Origin: a halophilic archaeon
Lineage (GTDB): Archaea > Halobacteriota > Halobacteria > Halobacteriales > Haladaptataceae
Length of the DNA stretch: 64,000 nucleotides
Assembly: GCA_003298465.1 (NCBI GenBank)
Contig: QNGA01000001.1
Coordinates: 1,488,001 to 1,552,000, forward strand
Direction: 5' to 3'
A model generated the notes under the pieces. The model was given only the letters and a program-made list of their open reading frames with translations. It made no database searches and was not told the DNA's origin. Each line of letters starts with the position of its first letter. Positions within the stretch are counted from its first letter, which is position 1. Below, in pieces: positions 16,382 through 25,085 of this stretch. The position numbers were made by a program, and so were the translations under genes.

Positions 16382-16572
16382 GTCAGGGGAGAGTGGGCAC
16401 GGGAGTGTAAAGGTTGCTCTTGTCACCGCCGGGAGTGTACACGAACGTGGTCATTCCCCCCGTTGCGCCACTCACACGCGGTGGGGCGTCACTGAACGAA
16501 CTCGGCCGTCGACCCGGTTCGGGGGACGACGCGGCGCCTTCGACTGCCGTCGTACGGCGACGTCGGCCTCTG

Positions 16573-16580
16573 CTTTTTTC
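16573..16580 (+). promoter_or_regulatory. TATA box deciding the FNT GTG start
   Basis: CTTTTTTC centred 28 bases before the GTG at 16605. It implies a leaderless transcript that begins at this GTG and argues against the longer frame from 16209. Confidence 0.5.
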
Positions 16581-16604
16581 ATTCCGACGAACGACCGACA
16601 TTAC

Positions 16605-17393
16605 GTGTCCATAGCACCCGATCCCTCGGAGATCTTCCAGCGAGCGGTCGAGGAAGGCGACCGCCGCCTCGGCCAGTCGACGCTGGAGTTGGTCTCGACC
16701 AGCTTCATCGCTGGGTTCACGGTGGTCTTCGGCATCGTCGCGCTCGGCATCGTCCACGCGGTCGTCGAACCGCGCTTCGGCGACGTCGCCACGCTCGCCG
16801 GCGCGCTCGCCTTCGGCTCCGGCGTCGTGCTCCTGGTCGTCGGGCGGGCGGAACTGTTCAACGAGAACTTCTTCGACCCGGTCGCGAAGGCGTTCGACCA
16901 GTCCGGTACCTGGATGGTCCCGCAACTCCTCCGCCTCTGGATCGTCACCCTCGTGTTCAACCTCGTCGGCGGCGCTATCTTCGCGCTCGTCTGGTCGGTG
17001 GACGGCGCGCTCCCGCCGGGGACGGCGCACTCGCTGCACTCGTTCGCCGAGGAGACCGTGAATCGAGAGGTGATGGCCGGGTTCGCGAAGGGTATCGCGG
17101 GCGGCGCGCTCGTGACCCTGCTTTCGTTCCTCCTGGAGGCCGTCAACAGCGTCGACAGCCGCATCACCGTGGCCTACCTCGTCGGCGTGCTGTTGGCGCT
17201 CGGTCCCTTCGACCACGTCGTCGTCACCGTACTGCACGTCTTCTTCGGCATGCTCTTCGGCTCGTCGATCGGTTTCGGAGCGCTAGTCAGGACGACGGTC
17301 GTCGTCACGGCCGGCAACCTCGTGGGCGGACTCGGCCTGGTCACGCTCACCCACGTCGCGCAGGCGAGAGGGGCGGCCCAGTCCGGGGGGTGA
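16605..17393 (+). CDS. Formate/nitrite transporter (FNT) family channel
   Basis: A 262-residue protein with about six membrane spans and the FNT fold signature: KPF-type amphipathic start (APDPSEIFQRAVEEGDRRL), GxxxLVVGRAELFNENFFDP in the second repeat half, and FGMLFGSSIGFGAL near the end. The family passes formate, nitrite or similar monovalent anions. The start is the GTG at 16605 on promoter spacing. The upstream part of the open frame looks like non-coding shadow. No formate or nitrite enzymes are adjacent, so the substrate is not indicated. Confidence 0.88.
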   Translation: MSIAPDPSEIFQRAVEEGDRRLGQSTLELVSTSFIAGFTVVFGIVALGIVHAVVEPRFGDVATLAGALAFGSGVVLLVVGRAELFNENFFDPVAKAFDQSGTWMVPQLLRLWIVTLVFNLVGGAIFALVWSVDGALPPGTAHSLHSFAEETVNREVMAGFAKGIAGGALVTLLSFLLEAVNSVDSRITVAYLVGVLLALGPFDHVVVTVLHVFFGMLFGSSIGFGALVRTTVVVTAGNLVGGLGLVTLTHVAQARGAAQSGG

Positions 17394-17488
17394 CTGGCGA
17401 GGGTCTGCCGGACGGCACGGCAATCGAACGCGAGTCGCCGAGTACCGGTGTGCCGGGGTTTACATCCCGTCGGTTCGTATCGTCGTCC

Positions 17489-19594
17489 ATGCCCGACCCG
17501 ACGAACCGAAACCGACTGGACGAGGAGGAGAGTCCCTATCTCCGCCAGCACGCCGACAACCCGGTTCACTGGCAGCCGTGGGACGACGCGGCGCTCGAAG
17601 CGGCGCGGGAGCGCGACGTCCCCATCTTCCTCTCTATCGGCTACTCGGCCTGCCACTGGTGTCACGTGATGGCGGAGGAGAGCTTCGAGGACGAGGAGGT
17701 CGCGGAGGTGTTGAACGACGGGTTCGTGCCGATCAAGGTCGACCGCGAGGAGCGACCCGACCTCGACTCGCTGTACATGACCATCTGCCAGCAGGTGACC
17801 GGCCACGGCGGCTGGCCGCTCTCAGCGTGGCTCACGCCGGACGGCAAGCCGTTCTACGTCGGCACGTACTTTCCGAAGGAGGCCAAGCGCGGCCAGCCGG
17901 GGTTCGTCGACGTGCTGGAGAACGTCCGGCGGTCGTGGGAGCAGGACAGGGAGGAGGTCGAGAACCGGGCCGAGCAGTGGGCGAACGCCATCGAGGGCGA
18001 ACTGGAGTCGACGCCGGCGGCCGGGGACGCGCCGGGGAGCGACCTGCTCGACACCGCCGCCGGGCAGGCGGTCCGAAGCGCCGACCGCGAGTACGGCGGT
18101 TTCGGAACGAACGGGCCGAAGTTCCCCCAGACCGGGCGAATCCACCTCCTGCTGCGCGCCGCCGACCGGACGGGGACGGCCCAGTACCGCGACGTGGCCC
18201 TCGAAGCGCTGACCGCGATGGCCGACGGGGGTCTCTACGACCACGTCGGCGGCGGCTTCCACCGCTACGCCACCGACCGCGAGTGGACCGTCCCGCACTT
18301 CGAGAAGATGCTCTACGACAACGCCGAACTCTCGCGGTGTTACCTCGCGGGCTACCAGGTGACCGGCGACGAGCGGTACGCCAGCGTCGCACACGACACG
18401 TTCGGGTTCGTCGAACGCGAGATGCGCCACCCCGACGGCGGGTTCTACAGCACGCTCGACGCCAGAAGCGAGGGCGAGGAGGGGAAGTTCTACGTCTGGA
18501 CTCCCGAACGGGTGCGCGAGGCGGTGGAGACCGACCTCATGGCCGACCTCTTCTGCGACCGCTACGGCGTCACGGAGTCCGGCAACTTCGAGGGGTCGAC
18601 GGTGCTGACGGTCAGCGAGTCCATCGACGCGCTCGCCGAGGAGCACGACCTCCACGGGAGCGAGACGGTCGAACTGCTGGACGAGGCGCGCCGCCAGGCG
18701 TTCGAGGCGCGCAGCGAGCGCCCCCGTCCCGCCCGCGACGAGAAGATCCTCGCCGGCTGGAACGGGCTGATGATATCCGCGCTCGCCGAGGGCGGCCTCG
18801 TGCTGGACGAGACGTACGCGGACCTCGCGGTCGACGCCCTAGAGTTCGCTCGCGAACGCCTCTGGGACGACGACGCCGGAAAACTCCACCGGCGGTTCAA
18901 GGAGGGTAACGTGGGAATCGACGGCTACCTCGAGGACTACGCGTTCCTCGCCCGCGGGGCGCTCGACTGCTACCAGGCGACGGGCGACGTCGACCACCTC
19001 GGGTTCGCGGTCGACCTGGCGCGCGCCATCGAGTCGGAGTTCTGGGACGACGACGCCGGGACGCTGTACTTCACGCCCGAGAGCGGCGAACGGCTGGTCG
19101 CCCGGCCCCAGGAGCTCTCGGACCAGTCCACGCCGTCCAGCCTCGGCGTCGCCGTCGACACCCTGCTCTCGCTCTCTCATTTCGTCCCGCACGAGCGGTT
19201 CGCCGACGTGGCCGAGCGCGCCCTCGAAACCCACGCCAGGACGGTCGAGTCCAACCCCCTTCAGCACGCGACGCTCTCGCTGGCCGCGGACCGTTACGCC
19301 GCGGGGTCGCTCGAGATGACCGTCGTCGCCGACGAACTGCCGGAGCGGTGGCGCGGGCGCATCGCCGAGGCGTACCTCCCGACCCGCCTCCTCTCGCGCC
19401 GCCCGCCGACCGAGGAGGGACTGGCCGCGTGGCTGGACGCTCTCGACCTCGACGAAGCGCCGCCCGTCTGGGCGAACCGGGACCAGGAGAACGACGAGCC
19501 GACGCTGTACGTCTGTCGCTCGTTCACCTGTTCGCCGCCCGTGACGGACGTCGACGCCGCGCTGGAGTGGGCGGCCGACCTCGCACCGGAGTAG
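17489..19594 (+). CDS. DUF255 thioredoxin-fold protein (YyaL/SPATA20 family)
   Basis: A 701-residue two-domain protein. The N-terminal thioredoxin-like DUF255 domain contains the CHWC site (Cys55 and Cys58 in GYSACHWCHVM) and LYMTICQQVTGHGGWPLS. The remainder is an (alpha/alpha)6 barrel like those of N-acylglucosamine 2-epimerases (GGGFHRYATDREWTVPHFEKML). The family is widespread but its reaction is unknown. A TATA-like GGGTTTACATC lies about 28 bases before the ATG at 17489, which begins the conserved MPDPTNRNRLDEEESPYLRQ. Confidence 0.9.
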   Translation: MPDPTNRNRLDEEESPYLRQHADNPVHWQPWDDAALEAARERDVPIFLSIGYSACHWCHVMAEESFEDEEVAEVLNDGFVPIKVDREERPDLDSLYMTICQQVTGHGGWPLSAWLTPDGKPFYVGTYFPKEAKRGQPGFVDVLENVRRSWEQDREEVENRAEQWANAIEGELESTPAAGDAPGSDLLDTAAGQAVRSADREYGGFGTNGPKFPQTGRIHLLLRAADRTGTAQYRDVALEALTAMADGGLYDHVGGGFHRYATDREWTVPHFEKMLYDNAELSRCYLAGYQVTGDERYASVAHDTFGFVEREMRHPDGGFYSTLDARSEGEEGKFYVWTPERVREAVETDLMADLFCDRYGVTESGNFEGSTVLTVSESIDALAEEHDLHGSETVELLDEARRQAFEARSERPRPARDEKILAGWNGLMISALAEGGLVLDETYADLAVDALEFARERLWDDDAGKLHRRFKEGNVGIDGYLEDYAFLARGALDCYQATGDVDHLGFAVDLARAIESEFWDDDAGTLYFTPESGERLVARPQELSDQSTPSSLGVAVDTLLSLSHFVPHERFADVAERALETHARTVESNPLQHATLSLAADRYAAGSLEMTVVADELPERWRGRIAEAYLPTRLLSRRPPTEEGLAAWLDALDLDEAPPVWANRDQENDEPTLYVCRSFTCSPPVTDVDAALEWAADLAPE

Positions 19595-19613
19595 CGGAAA
19601 AGCAGCCGCGTCG

Positions 19614-20003
19614 TCAGGCCAGCACGTTCGAGTCTATCATCTGCCGGGCGAGGTAGTCCGCGGCCGGGCGGTCCTCCTCCTCCTCGAAGCGCGCGACTTC
19701 CTCGTTTTCCTCGCCGTCCTCGCCCTGGCGCTCGACGACGACGGTCGGAATGAGTTCGACGTCGTACTCCTCGACCAGTTCGCCGTCCTTGTTCTCGTCG
19801 ACCTCGTGGACCGCCACCCTGTCCTCCGAGACGCCGGCGGCGTTCAGCGCCGCGAAGAAGTCGGGGAGCTCCGAGTGACAGTCTCCGCACCAGTCCGCGC
19901 CCCAGACGTGGTAGGACACCTCGCCGATGGCGGCCTCGAACGCGTCGACCGTCTCGCTGTGTTCCGCCGCGTCCCACGTGGGATTCGGTTCGGTCGTTTC
20001 CAT
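19614..20003 (-). CDS. Thioredoxin-family protein with CGDC motif
   Basis: A 129-residue thioredoxin-fold protein. The active-site motif is WGADWCGDCHSELPDFF, with the cis-proline region VELIPTVVVERQ. CGDC rather than CGPC suggests different redox potential from classical thioredoxin. The C-terminal part is very acidic. A TATA box (CACTTAACTAC) lies 27 bases before the ATG. It is convergent with the DUF255 gene. Confidence 0.85.
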   Translation of the reverse strand: METTEPNPTWDAAEHSETVDAFEAAIGEVSYHVWGADWCGDCHSELPDFFAALNAAGVSEDRVAVHEVDENKDGELVEEYDVELIPTVVVERQGEDGEENEEVARFEEEEDRPAADYLARQMIDSNVLA

Positions 20004-20156
20004 GTCCCCGGATTTGGCCCCGACGTAGTTAAGTGCGCGCCTTCCGGCACGGTATCGAGCGTATCACGGACCGTCACGGACGTTCGTGCACGTACTTCCG
20101 GCACCGACTGCCGCTGTCCGCTAGGGGTTTACGTTCGCGCGTCATACCGTGGACCA

Positions 20157-21167
20157 ATGAAAGAGAGCATCCTGGACGCCGTGGGGTCGCCGCTCGTCCA
20201 CGTCAGCTCTCCCGAAGGAGCGACCGTCGCGGCGAAGGTCGAGGCGTTCAACCCGGGCGGGTCGGCGAAGGACCGCCCGGCCCAGGCGATGGTCGCGGCC
20301 GCCGAACGGGCGGGCGAACTCTCGCCGGGCGACCGCATCGTCGAGCCGACGAGCGGGAACACCGGTATCGGCCTCGCTATCGTCGCCGCCGCACGGGGGT
20401 ACGACCTCACCATCGTCATGCCCGAGTCGAAGTCGTCGGAGCGACGGCAGGTGATGGCCGCCTACGGTGCGGACATCGAACTCGTCCCCGGCGACATGGA
20501 GACGGCCCGCGACCGCGCCGACCGACTCACCGAGGAGACGGGCGCGATACAGCTCGGCCAGTTCGAGAACCCGGCGAACGCCGAGGCGCACTACCGGACG
20601 ACCGCCGAGGAGATACTGGACCAGGTGGACGGCCGCGAAGTCGACGCCCTCGTCGTGAGCGTCGGCACCGGCGGCACCATCACCGGCACCGCCTCCCGGC
20701 TGCTGGAGGAGTTCCCGGACATGGAGGTCGTCGCGGTCGAACCGGAGCGCAACGCCGTGCTCTCGTCCGGCGAGTCCGGCGACGACGACTACCAGGGGAT
20801 GGGACCGGGCTTCGTCTCCGACCTCCTCGAAACCGACCTCGTGGACGCCGTGGAGACGGTCGCGCTGGAGGACGCCGAGGACGAGTGCCGCAGACTCGCC
20901 CGAGAGGAGGGCATCCTCGTCGGTCAGTCCTCCGGCGCGGCGAGCGTCGCCGCGACCCGGGTCGCCGAGCGCATCGCGGAACCCGAACTCGACTGCCCCG
21001 AGGTGCCCGACGACTGGAGCGAGGTGGCGAGCGACGCGGACGGCGAGAACGACGCCACGGTGTCGTCCGACGGCGGCACCGAGCAGGGGTACGACGACTG
21101 CCCGCTCGTGGTCACCGTCTTCCCCGATAGCGGCGAGCGCTACCTCTCGACCGGCCTGTTCGACTGA
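20157..21167 (+). CDS. cysK: Cysteine synthase (PLP-dependent beta family)
   Basis: A 336-residue O-acetylserine sulfhydrylase-type enzyme. The PLP lysine is Lys38 (FNPGGSAKDR); the substrate loop PTSGNTGIG is at 65-72; the phosphate-binding SVGTGGTITG and QSSGAASVA segments are intact. An unusual acidic, low-complexity insert near the C-terminus (DDWSEVASDADGENDATVSS region, about residues 283-312) is followed by the normal ending VVTVFPDSGERYLSTGLF. GGGGTTTACG about 28 bases upstream supports the ATG at 20157. Cystathionine beta-synthase-like use of other substrates cannot be excluded. Confidence 0.92.
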   Translation: MKESILDAVGSPLVHVSSPEGATVAAKVEAFNPGGSAKDRPAQAMVAAAERAGELSPGDRIVEPTSGNTGIGLAIVAAARGYDLTIVMPESKSSERRQVMAAYGADIELVPGDMETARDRADRLTEETGAIQLGQFENPANAEAHYRTTAEEILDQVDGREVDALVVSVGTGGTITGTASRLLEEFPDMEVVAVEPERNAVLSSGESGDDDYQGMGPGFVSDLLETDLVDAVETVALEDAEDECRRLAREEGILVGQSSGAASVAATRVAERIAEPELDCPEVPDDWSEVASDADGENDATVSSDGGTEQGYDDCPLVVTVFPDSGERYLSTGLFD

Positions 21168-21239
21168 CGCCGTCTCCGACGCAACCGCGGTCGGCGACGC
21201 GTCCGCATCGCTCGGCGTCGCGCGCCCGGCGGGAGGCGG

Positions 21240-21695
21240 TCAGTTCCCGAACTCGGACTCGGTGACCCGGACGACGAGCGTCTCGGGGACGTCCCGGAGG
21301 TCGTACTCCGGGACCTCGCCGTCGGCCCGGGCGACGTACATCGGTTCGACGAGTTCCCCCTCGTCGGTGACGCCGTACACTTCGAGCAGGGCGTCGGTCT
21401 CGGCGGGCCGGACCTCGCCGTCCCGGATGGACGCGGCGAGGTCCCTGGAGAGCCACTCCTCGCCGCTGACGCTCGGTTCCCGGACGATGGCGTCGTCGGC
21501 GAACCGGACGAGATACCAGTTCAGGTCGTTCAGCAGCGAGACGGCCGCGCCGAGGCTGATGGTCTCCAGCTCGAGGCAGTTGCGGTACGGCTCCCGGAGG
21601 TCGTAGGTCGCGAGGGCGTCGCGCGCCGTCTCCCGGGAGAGGAGTTCGGCGCGCAGGTCCACGTCGTCGGAGCCGACGAGACAGACGCGAGTCAC
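21240..21695 (-). CDS. Conserved haloarchaeal protein (resembles DUF5804)
   Basis: A 151-residue soluble protein with the conserved segments VTRVCLVGSDDVDLRAELLS, ETISLGAAVSLLNDLNWYLV and SVSGEEWLSRDLA, matching a haloarchaea-wide family without known function. I start it at GTG 21695, which begins the conserved region and lies about 26 bases after a GCTTTGG TATA-like element; a TTG at 21722 is the alternative. It follows thiI on the same strand with a 12-base gap when measured to the TTG, so the two genes may be linked. Confidence 0.75.
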   Translation of the reverse strand: MTRVCLVGSDDVDLRAELLSRETARDALATYDLREPYRNCLELETISLGAAVSLLNDLNWYLVRFADDAIVREPSVSGEEWLSRDLAASIRDGEVRPAETDALLEVYGVTDEGELVEPMYVARADGEVPEYDLRDVPETLVVRVTESEFGN

Positions 21696-21734
21696 TGTCG
21701 ATGGGTTCGGACGGCGGACCAAAGCGATTTCGAC

Positions 21735-22904
21735 TTAGACGTCGACCAGTTCGACGTTCGCGGCGACCTCCCGGGCGCGCTCGAAGAGGTCGTCCGGTTC
21801 GGCGTTCTCGACTATCTCCAGCGTCGCGTTCGTCTCCGGGAAGTCGGGCGCGACGCGGTTGCAGCCGGCGGGAATCGTCGAGTCCCCGAACGTACCGATC
21901 TCGCGCGCGCGGTCGGTTATCTCCGTCTTGTCCATCGTGAGCAGCGGTCGATGGACGGGGAGGTCGGTCGCCGCGCTCGTGACGCCGAGGTTGCGCGCGG
22001 TCTGGCTGGACTTCTGGCCGATGGCCTCGCCCGTGACGATGCCGCAGGCGTCGACGTCGCGGGCGACGTGTTCGGCGACGCGGTACATGAACCGGCGGTA
22101 GACGAGCATCCTGGCCGGTCCGACCTCCTCGACCAGCAGGTCCATCACGTCGCCGGCGGGCGCCTTCCGGACGGTCACGTCGAAGTTCGGCGCGTACGCC
22201 GCGAGTCGCCGGACCGTCTCCATCGCGCGGGCCTCGTGGTCCGGGCCGCCGTAGTCGCCGAGGTCGAGGTAGACCGGGACGACCGGCGACCCGCGTTTCA
22301 TCACCTCCCAGAGAGCGACGGGCGAGTCGATGCCGCCGCTGACGAGGCCGACGACGGGCGCCTGGCTGCCGAGCGGGAGGCCGCCCGGCCCCGCCCGCTT
22401 CTCGACGAAGACGAACGCCTCGGACTCGCGCACCTCCACCCGGAACGTCGTGTCGGGGTCTTCGAGGTCCACGGCGGGGTCGTCGACGGCGTTCCAGACC
22501 GCCTCGCCGCCCTGCCGTTCCACGTCCTCGCTGGTGAACGGCAGGCTCTTGTCCGCCCGACGGGCGCGCACGGCGAACGTGTCGCCGTCGTACAGCGCTC
22601 GGGCGGCGTCGGCGAGCGCGCTCCTGACGGCGTCGAGGTCCGGGTCGACGACCACGGCGGCGCTGGCCGACCGCACGCCGAACGTGTCGGCCGCGGCGTC
22701 GGTCGCCGCGTCGACGTTCTCCTCGTCCGCGTGGACGAGCAGGCGCGACCACCGCCGTTCCACGTCGGCGTCGACGCCCCGCGAGTCGAGCATCGCCGCG
22801 AGATTGTTCCGGAGCCGCCGCTCCATCTCCGTTTGGACCTTGCCGCTCTTCACGCCCACGTCGGCGTGCCGGACGAGGACGGTGTCGGCTCCTGGCGGAT
22901 GCAC
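21735..22904 (-). CDS. thiI: tRNA 4-thiouridine sulfurtransferase
   Basis: A 389-residue ThiI: N-terminal ferredoxin-like and THUMP RNA-binding domains (about 1-170), then an ATP-pyrophosphatase domain with the PP-loop GLVSGGIDSPVALW. It activates uridine 8 of tRNA by adenylation for sulfur transfer. The C-terminal rhodanese domain of the E. coli enzyme is absent, as in other archaea, so sulfur must come from another donor. The conserved CGIVTGEAIGQKSSQT segment is present. Confidence 0.93.
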   Translation of the reverse strand: MHPPGADTVLVRHADVGVKSGKVQTEMERRLRNNLAAMLDSRGVDADVERRWSRLLVHADEENVDAATDAAADTFGVRSASAAVVVDPDLDAVRSALADAARALYDGDTFAVRARRADKSLPFTSEDVERQGGEAVWNAVDDPAVDLEDPDTTFRVEVRESEAFVFVEKRAGPGGLPLGSQAPVVGLVSGGIDSPVALWEVMKRGSPVVPVYLDLGDYGGPDHEARAMETVRRLAAYAPNFDVTVRKAPAGDVMDLLVEEVGPARMLVYRRFMYRVAEHVARDVDACGIVTGEAIGQKSSQTARNLGVTSAATDLPVHRPLLTMDKTEITDRAREIGTFGDSTIPAGCNRVAPDFPETNATLEIVENAEPDDLFERAREVAANVELVDV

Positions 22905-22920
22905 GTGCGGAGATAGTCAG

Positions 22921-23064
22921 GTGACGAATAAACGGCCTTCGGTTCCGGCGACCGAACTCGACTGCACGGTGGGGGTCGTCCACTCCCACGAACCGCGACG
23001 CCACGCCGTCCTCCGGTATCTGCTCGACCGCGTGGCGTTCCGGGAGGCCGTCGGTCGCCCGCGG
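22921..23064 (+). pseudogene. Possible decayed DUF7344-like HTH gene fragment
   Basis: The gap between divergent thiI and the convergent end of the SAM synthetase gene contains a GTG-started plus-strand frame whose translation includes [19 protein letters not shown] followed by LRYLLDRV. This resembles the N-terminal helix of DUF7344-type regulators (compare DVFDLLADQRRRNALAVLRD in the gene at 14657). The frame then runs into the antisense of the neighbouring gene without the expected wing. I read it as a truncated remnant; chance resemblance is possible. Confidence 0.3.
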
Positions 23065-24276
23065 TCAGAACGTCCGCAGTTCGCCGTCGATGACCGACTC
23101 CGTTATCGAGGTCACGTCGGCGAGTTCGCGGTCGACGATGTCGACGATGTCCTCCTCGATGTCCGAGAAGCCGACGTCCTCCTCCGGGACGACCTCGGCG
23201 TCCGCGACGTGGGGCCGGTCGATGGGACGACCGATCTGTGAGAGGAGCCGAATCCGGAGGTCGCGGATGCCCTCCACCTCGTCGACGACGGACTTGGCGA
23301 TTTCCGTGCCCAGCAGGTTGTATATCTTCCCGATGTGGTTGACCGGGTTCTTCCCCGACGTGGCCTCCATCGACATCGACCGGTTGGGGGTGATGAGCCC
23401 GTTCGAGCGGTTGCCGCGGCCGACCGAGCCGTCGTCGCCCATCTCCGCGCTCGTGCCGGTCGTCGTCAGGTAGATGTTCTCCTCGTCCTCGCCCGCGGTG
23501 TCGGCGGTGTTGACGTGGACGGTGACCTCGCGGTCGGTGTACTCGTCGGCGACCGAGCGGACGTAGTCCCGGACGGCCTCGACGACGGCGTCGTACTCCG
23601 CGCGGTCGGCGACGTACCGGTCGATCATCGCGGCGGCGACGGTCACGTCGATGTGGTCGCGCTGGCGTTTGCCCATTATCTTCACGTCCGGGCCGAGTAC
23701 GGGGTTCTCGGCCGCGAACTCGGCGTTGAGGCGTCGTTCCGCGTTCAGGACGATCTGTTCGGTCTCGGTGAGCGGTGCGTGTCCGACGCCGAAACTCGTG
23801 TCGTTGGCCATCGGCACGGTCGCGCCGTCTTCGCCGAACACCTCCTGGAGGTCGCCGCTCCCCTCGCCGAGTTTCACGTCGAGGATGACGTCGGTACCCA
23901 CGTCGAGTTCCGGAATCTGTTCGCGCAGGTACTCGCGGGCGGCGTCGAGCGCGATGGTCTCGGCCGGAATCTTGGTCCCCTCGTACTCCTTGGTCGCACG
24001 ACCGACGATGAGCACGTAGATGGGTTCTATCATCTCGCCGCCGCCGAACTGCGGGTTCGCGTTCCCCGCGACGAGCTGCGTCTCGTCGGTGTTGTAGTGC
24101 AACACTTTCCCGACCCGGTCGAGGTACGCCTGTGCGAGCGCGCGGGAGACGCTCTCGGCGATGCCGTCGCAGATGGAGTCGGGGTGGCCGATACCCTTTC
24201 GCTCGACGATCTCGATCTCCTGATCTTCGACTGCCCGCCGGTCGATGGGTTCGACCTGAATGTTCCGCTCGGTCAT
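23065..24276 (-). CDS. mat: Archaeal-type S-adenosylmethionine synthetase
   Basis: A 403-residue methionine adenosyltransferase of the archaeal family, distinct from bacterial MetK. Visible motifs are [19 protein letters not shown] near the start, [17 protein letters not shown], and [20 protein letters not shown]. It supplies SAM for the many methyltransferases, including those in this window. A TATA box (AGTTATAGAT) is about 30 bases before the ATG. Confidence 0.97.
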   Translation of the reverse strand: MTERNIQVEPIDRRAVEDQEIEIVERKGIGHPDSICDGIAESVSRALAQAYLDRVGKVLHYNTDETQLVAGNANPQFGGGEMIEPIYVLIVGRATKEYEGTKIPAETIALDAAREYLREQIPELDVGTDVILDVKLGEGSGDLQEVFGEDGATVPMANDTSFGVGHAPLTETEQIVLNAERRLNAEFAAENPVLGPDVKIMGKRQRDHIDVTVAAAMIDRYVADRAEYDAVVEAVRDYVRSVADEYTDREVTVHVNTADTAGEDEENIYLTTTGTSAEMGDDGSVGRGNRSNGLITPNRSMSMEATSGKNPVNHIGKIYNLLGTEIAKSVVDEVEGIRDLRIRLLSQIGRPIDRPHVADAEVVPEEDVGFSDIEEDIVDIVDRELADVTSITESVIDGELRTF

Positions 24277-24335
24277 TATCGCAGGTTCACAGCCGTAGAA
24301 TCTATAACTTGCGGAAACGGTTCGCGCTGCTCGTA

Positions 24336-24938
24336 TTACTCGCCCGCATCGTCGCCCGCGAGGAGCAGGCCGAGGTACGAGGTCCGAATCTGTTCGTCCG
24401 GGTCGAGACCCAGGTCGTCGAGGACCGCGTACGCGCCCTCGCGGGCCGCTTCGAGGTCGGACTCGTCGGCTTCGACCTCGACCTCCACGAACTCGCCGAG
24501 ATCGTCGACCGCGTCGAGCGTGACGGTGTAGCCGTCGAGTTCGTAGTACTCGCGTTCCTTACGCACGGTCGCCGCCGGGTCGAACCCCAGCGCGTCGAAC
24601 ACGTCGTGGGCCGCATCGGCGTCCGCGACGCCGGTCTCTACCTCGCGGCGCGTCTTCGACTCCTCCTCGACCAGCGGCCCCTTGTACGTGACCACCATCT
24701 CGGCGTACCGGTCGTCCGCGCCCGCGCGTTCGTCGCCCGCCGCGTCGCCCTCGCCGCCCGCGCTCCGGCGCTGCCGGCGCACGCGCAGCGCCTCGTCCGT
24801 CTCCGCGAACTCGCGGTGGGGGGCGTCGTAGTAGACGTCCTTCTGGACGACCCGTCCGGCGGGCGTCGCGCCGAGTTCGTCCAGGCGCTCCCGGACGTCG
24901 TCGTGGTCGGCGCGCACCTTCACTTCGACCTCGTACAT
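24336..24938 (-). CDS. CYTH-domain (CyaB/thiamine triphosphatase-like) protein
   Basis: A 200-residue triphosphate tunnel protein. The ExExK motif is Glu3-Glu5-Lys7 (MYEVEVKVRA); other tunnel residues appear in DVYYDAPHREF, LRVRRQ, VTYKGPLV and FVEVEVEA. Family members are class IV adenylate cyclases or inorganic/thiamine triphosphatases; archaeal members are mostly uncharacterised. An acidic insert (about residues 60-80) interrupts the barrel. The ATG at 24938 has GCTTTTGACC about 26 bases upstream. Confidence 0.88.
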   Translation of the reverse strand: MYEVEVKVRADHDDVRERLDELGATPAGRVVQKDVYYDAPHREFAETDEALRVRRQRRSAGGEGDAAGDERAGADDRYAEMVVTYKGPLVEEESKTRREVETGVADADAAHDVFDALGFDPAATVRKEREYYELDGYTVTLDAVDDLGEFVEVEVEADESDLEAAREGAYAVLDDLGLDPDEQIRTSYLGLLLAGDDAGE

Positions 24939-25026
24939 GGTCGAGGCGAGGCGTGTCAGGGTCAAAAGCCCTGTGCGACTCCCCGGGCACGGGCGACGGC
25001 GACCGCCGCGGCGCGACGCGTCGCGA

Positions 25027-25060
25027 CAGACGCGCGTCTGACGCTCTCGGGAAGTTTATT
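25027..25060 (+). promoter_or_regulatory. 14-base perfect palindrome and TATA box of the bactofilin-like gene
   Basis: CAGACGCGCGTCTG (25027-25040) is a perfect palindrome ending 12 bases before the TATA box GTTTATTA at about 25054-25061, which is itself about 29 bases before the GTG at 25086. This is a suitable site for an activator or repressor dimer next to the transcription factor B/TATA region. Confidence 0.45.
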
Positions 25061-25085
25061 ACGAGTGGCTCGAAGAGATACTGTT

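Noticed and set aside
16209..16604. N-terminal extension of the FNT gene to 16209
   Set aside because: The added 130 residues are antisense to purD and compositionally shadow-like; a TATA box 28 bases before GTG 16605 marks the real start.
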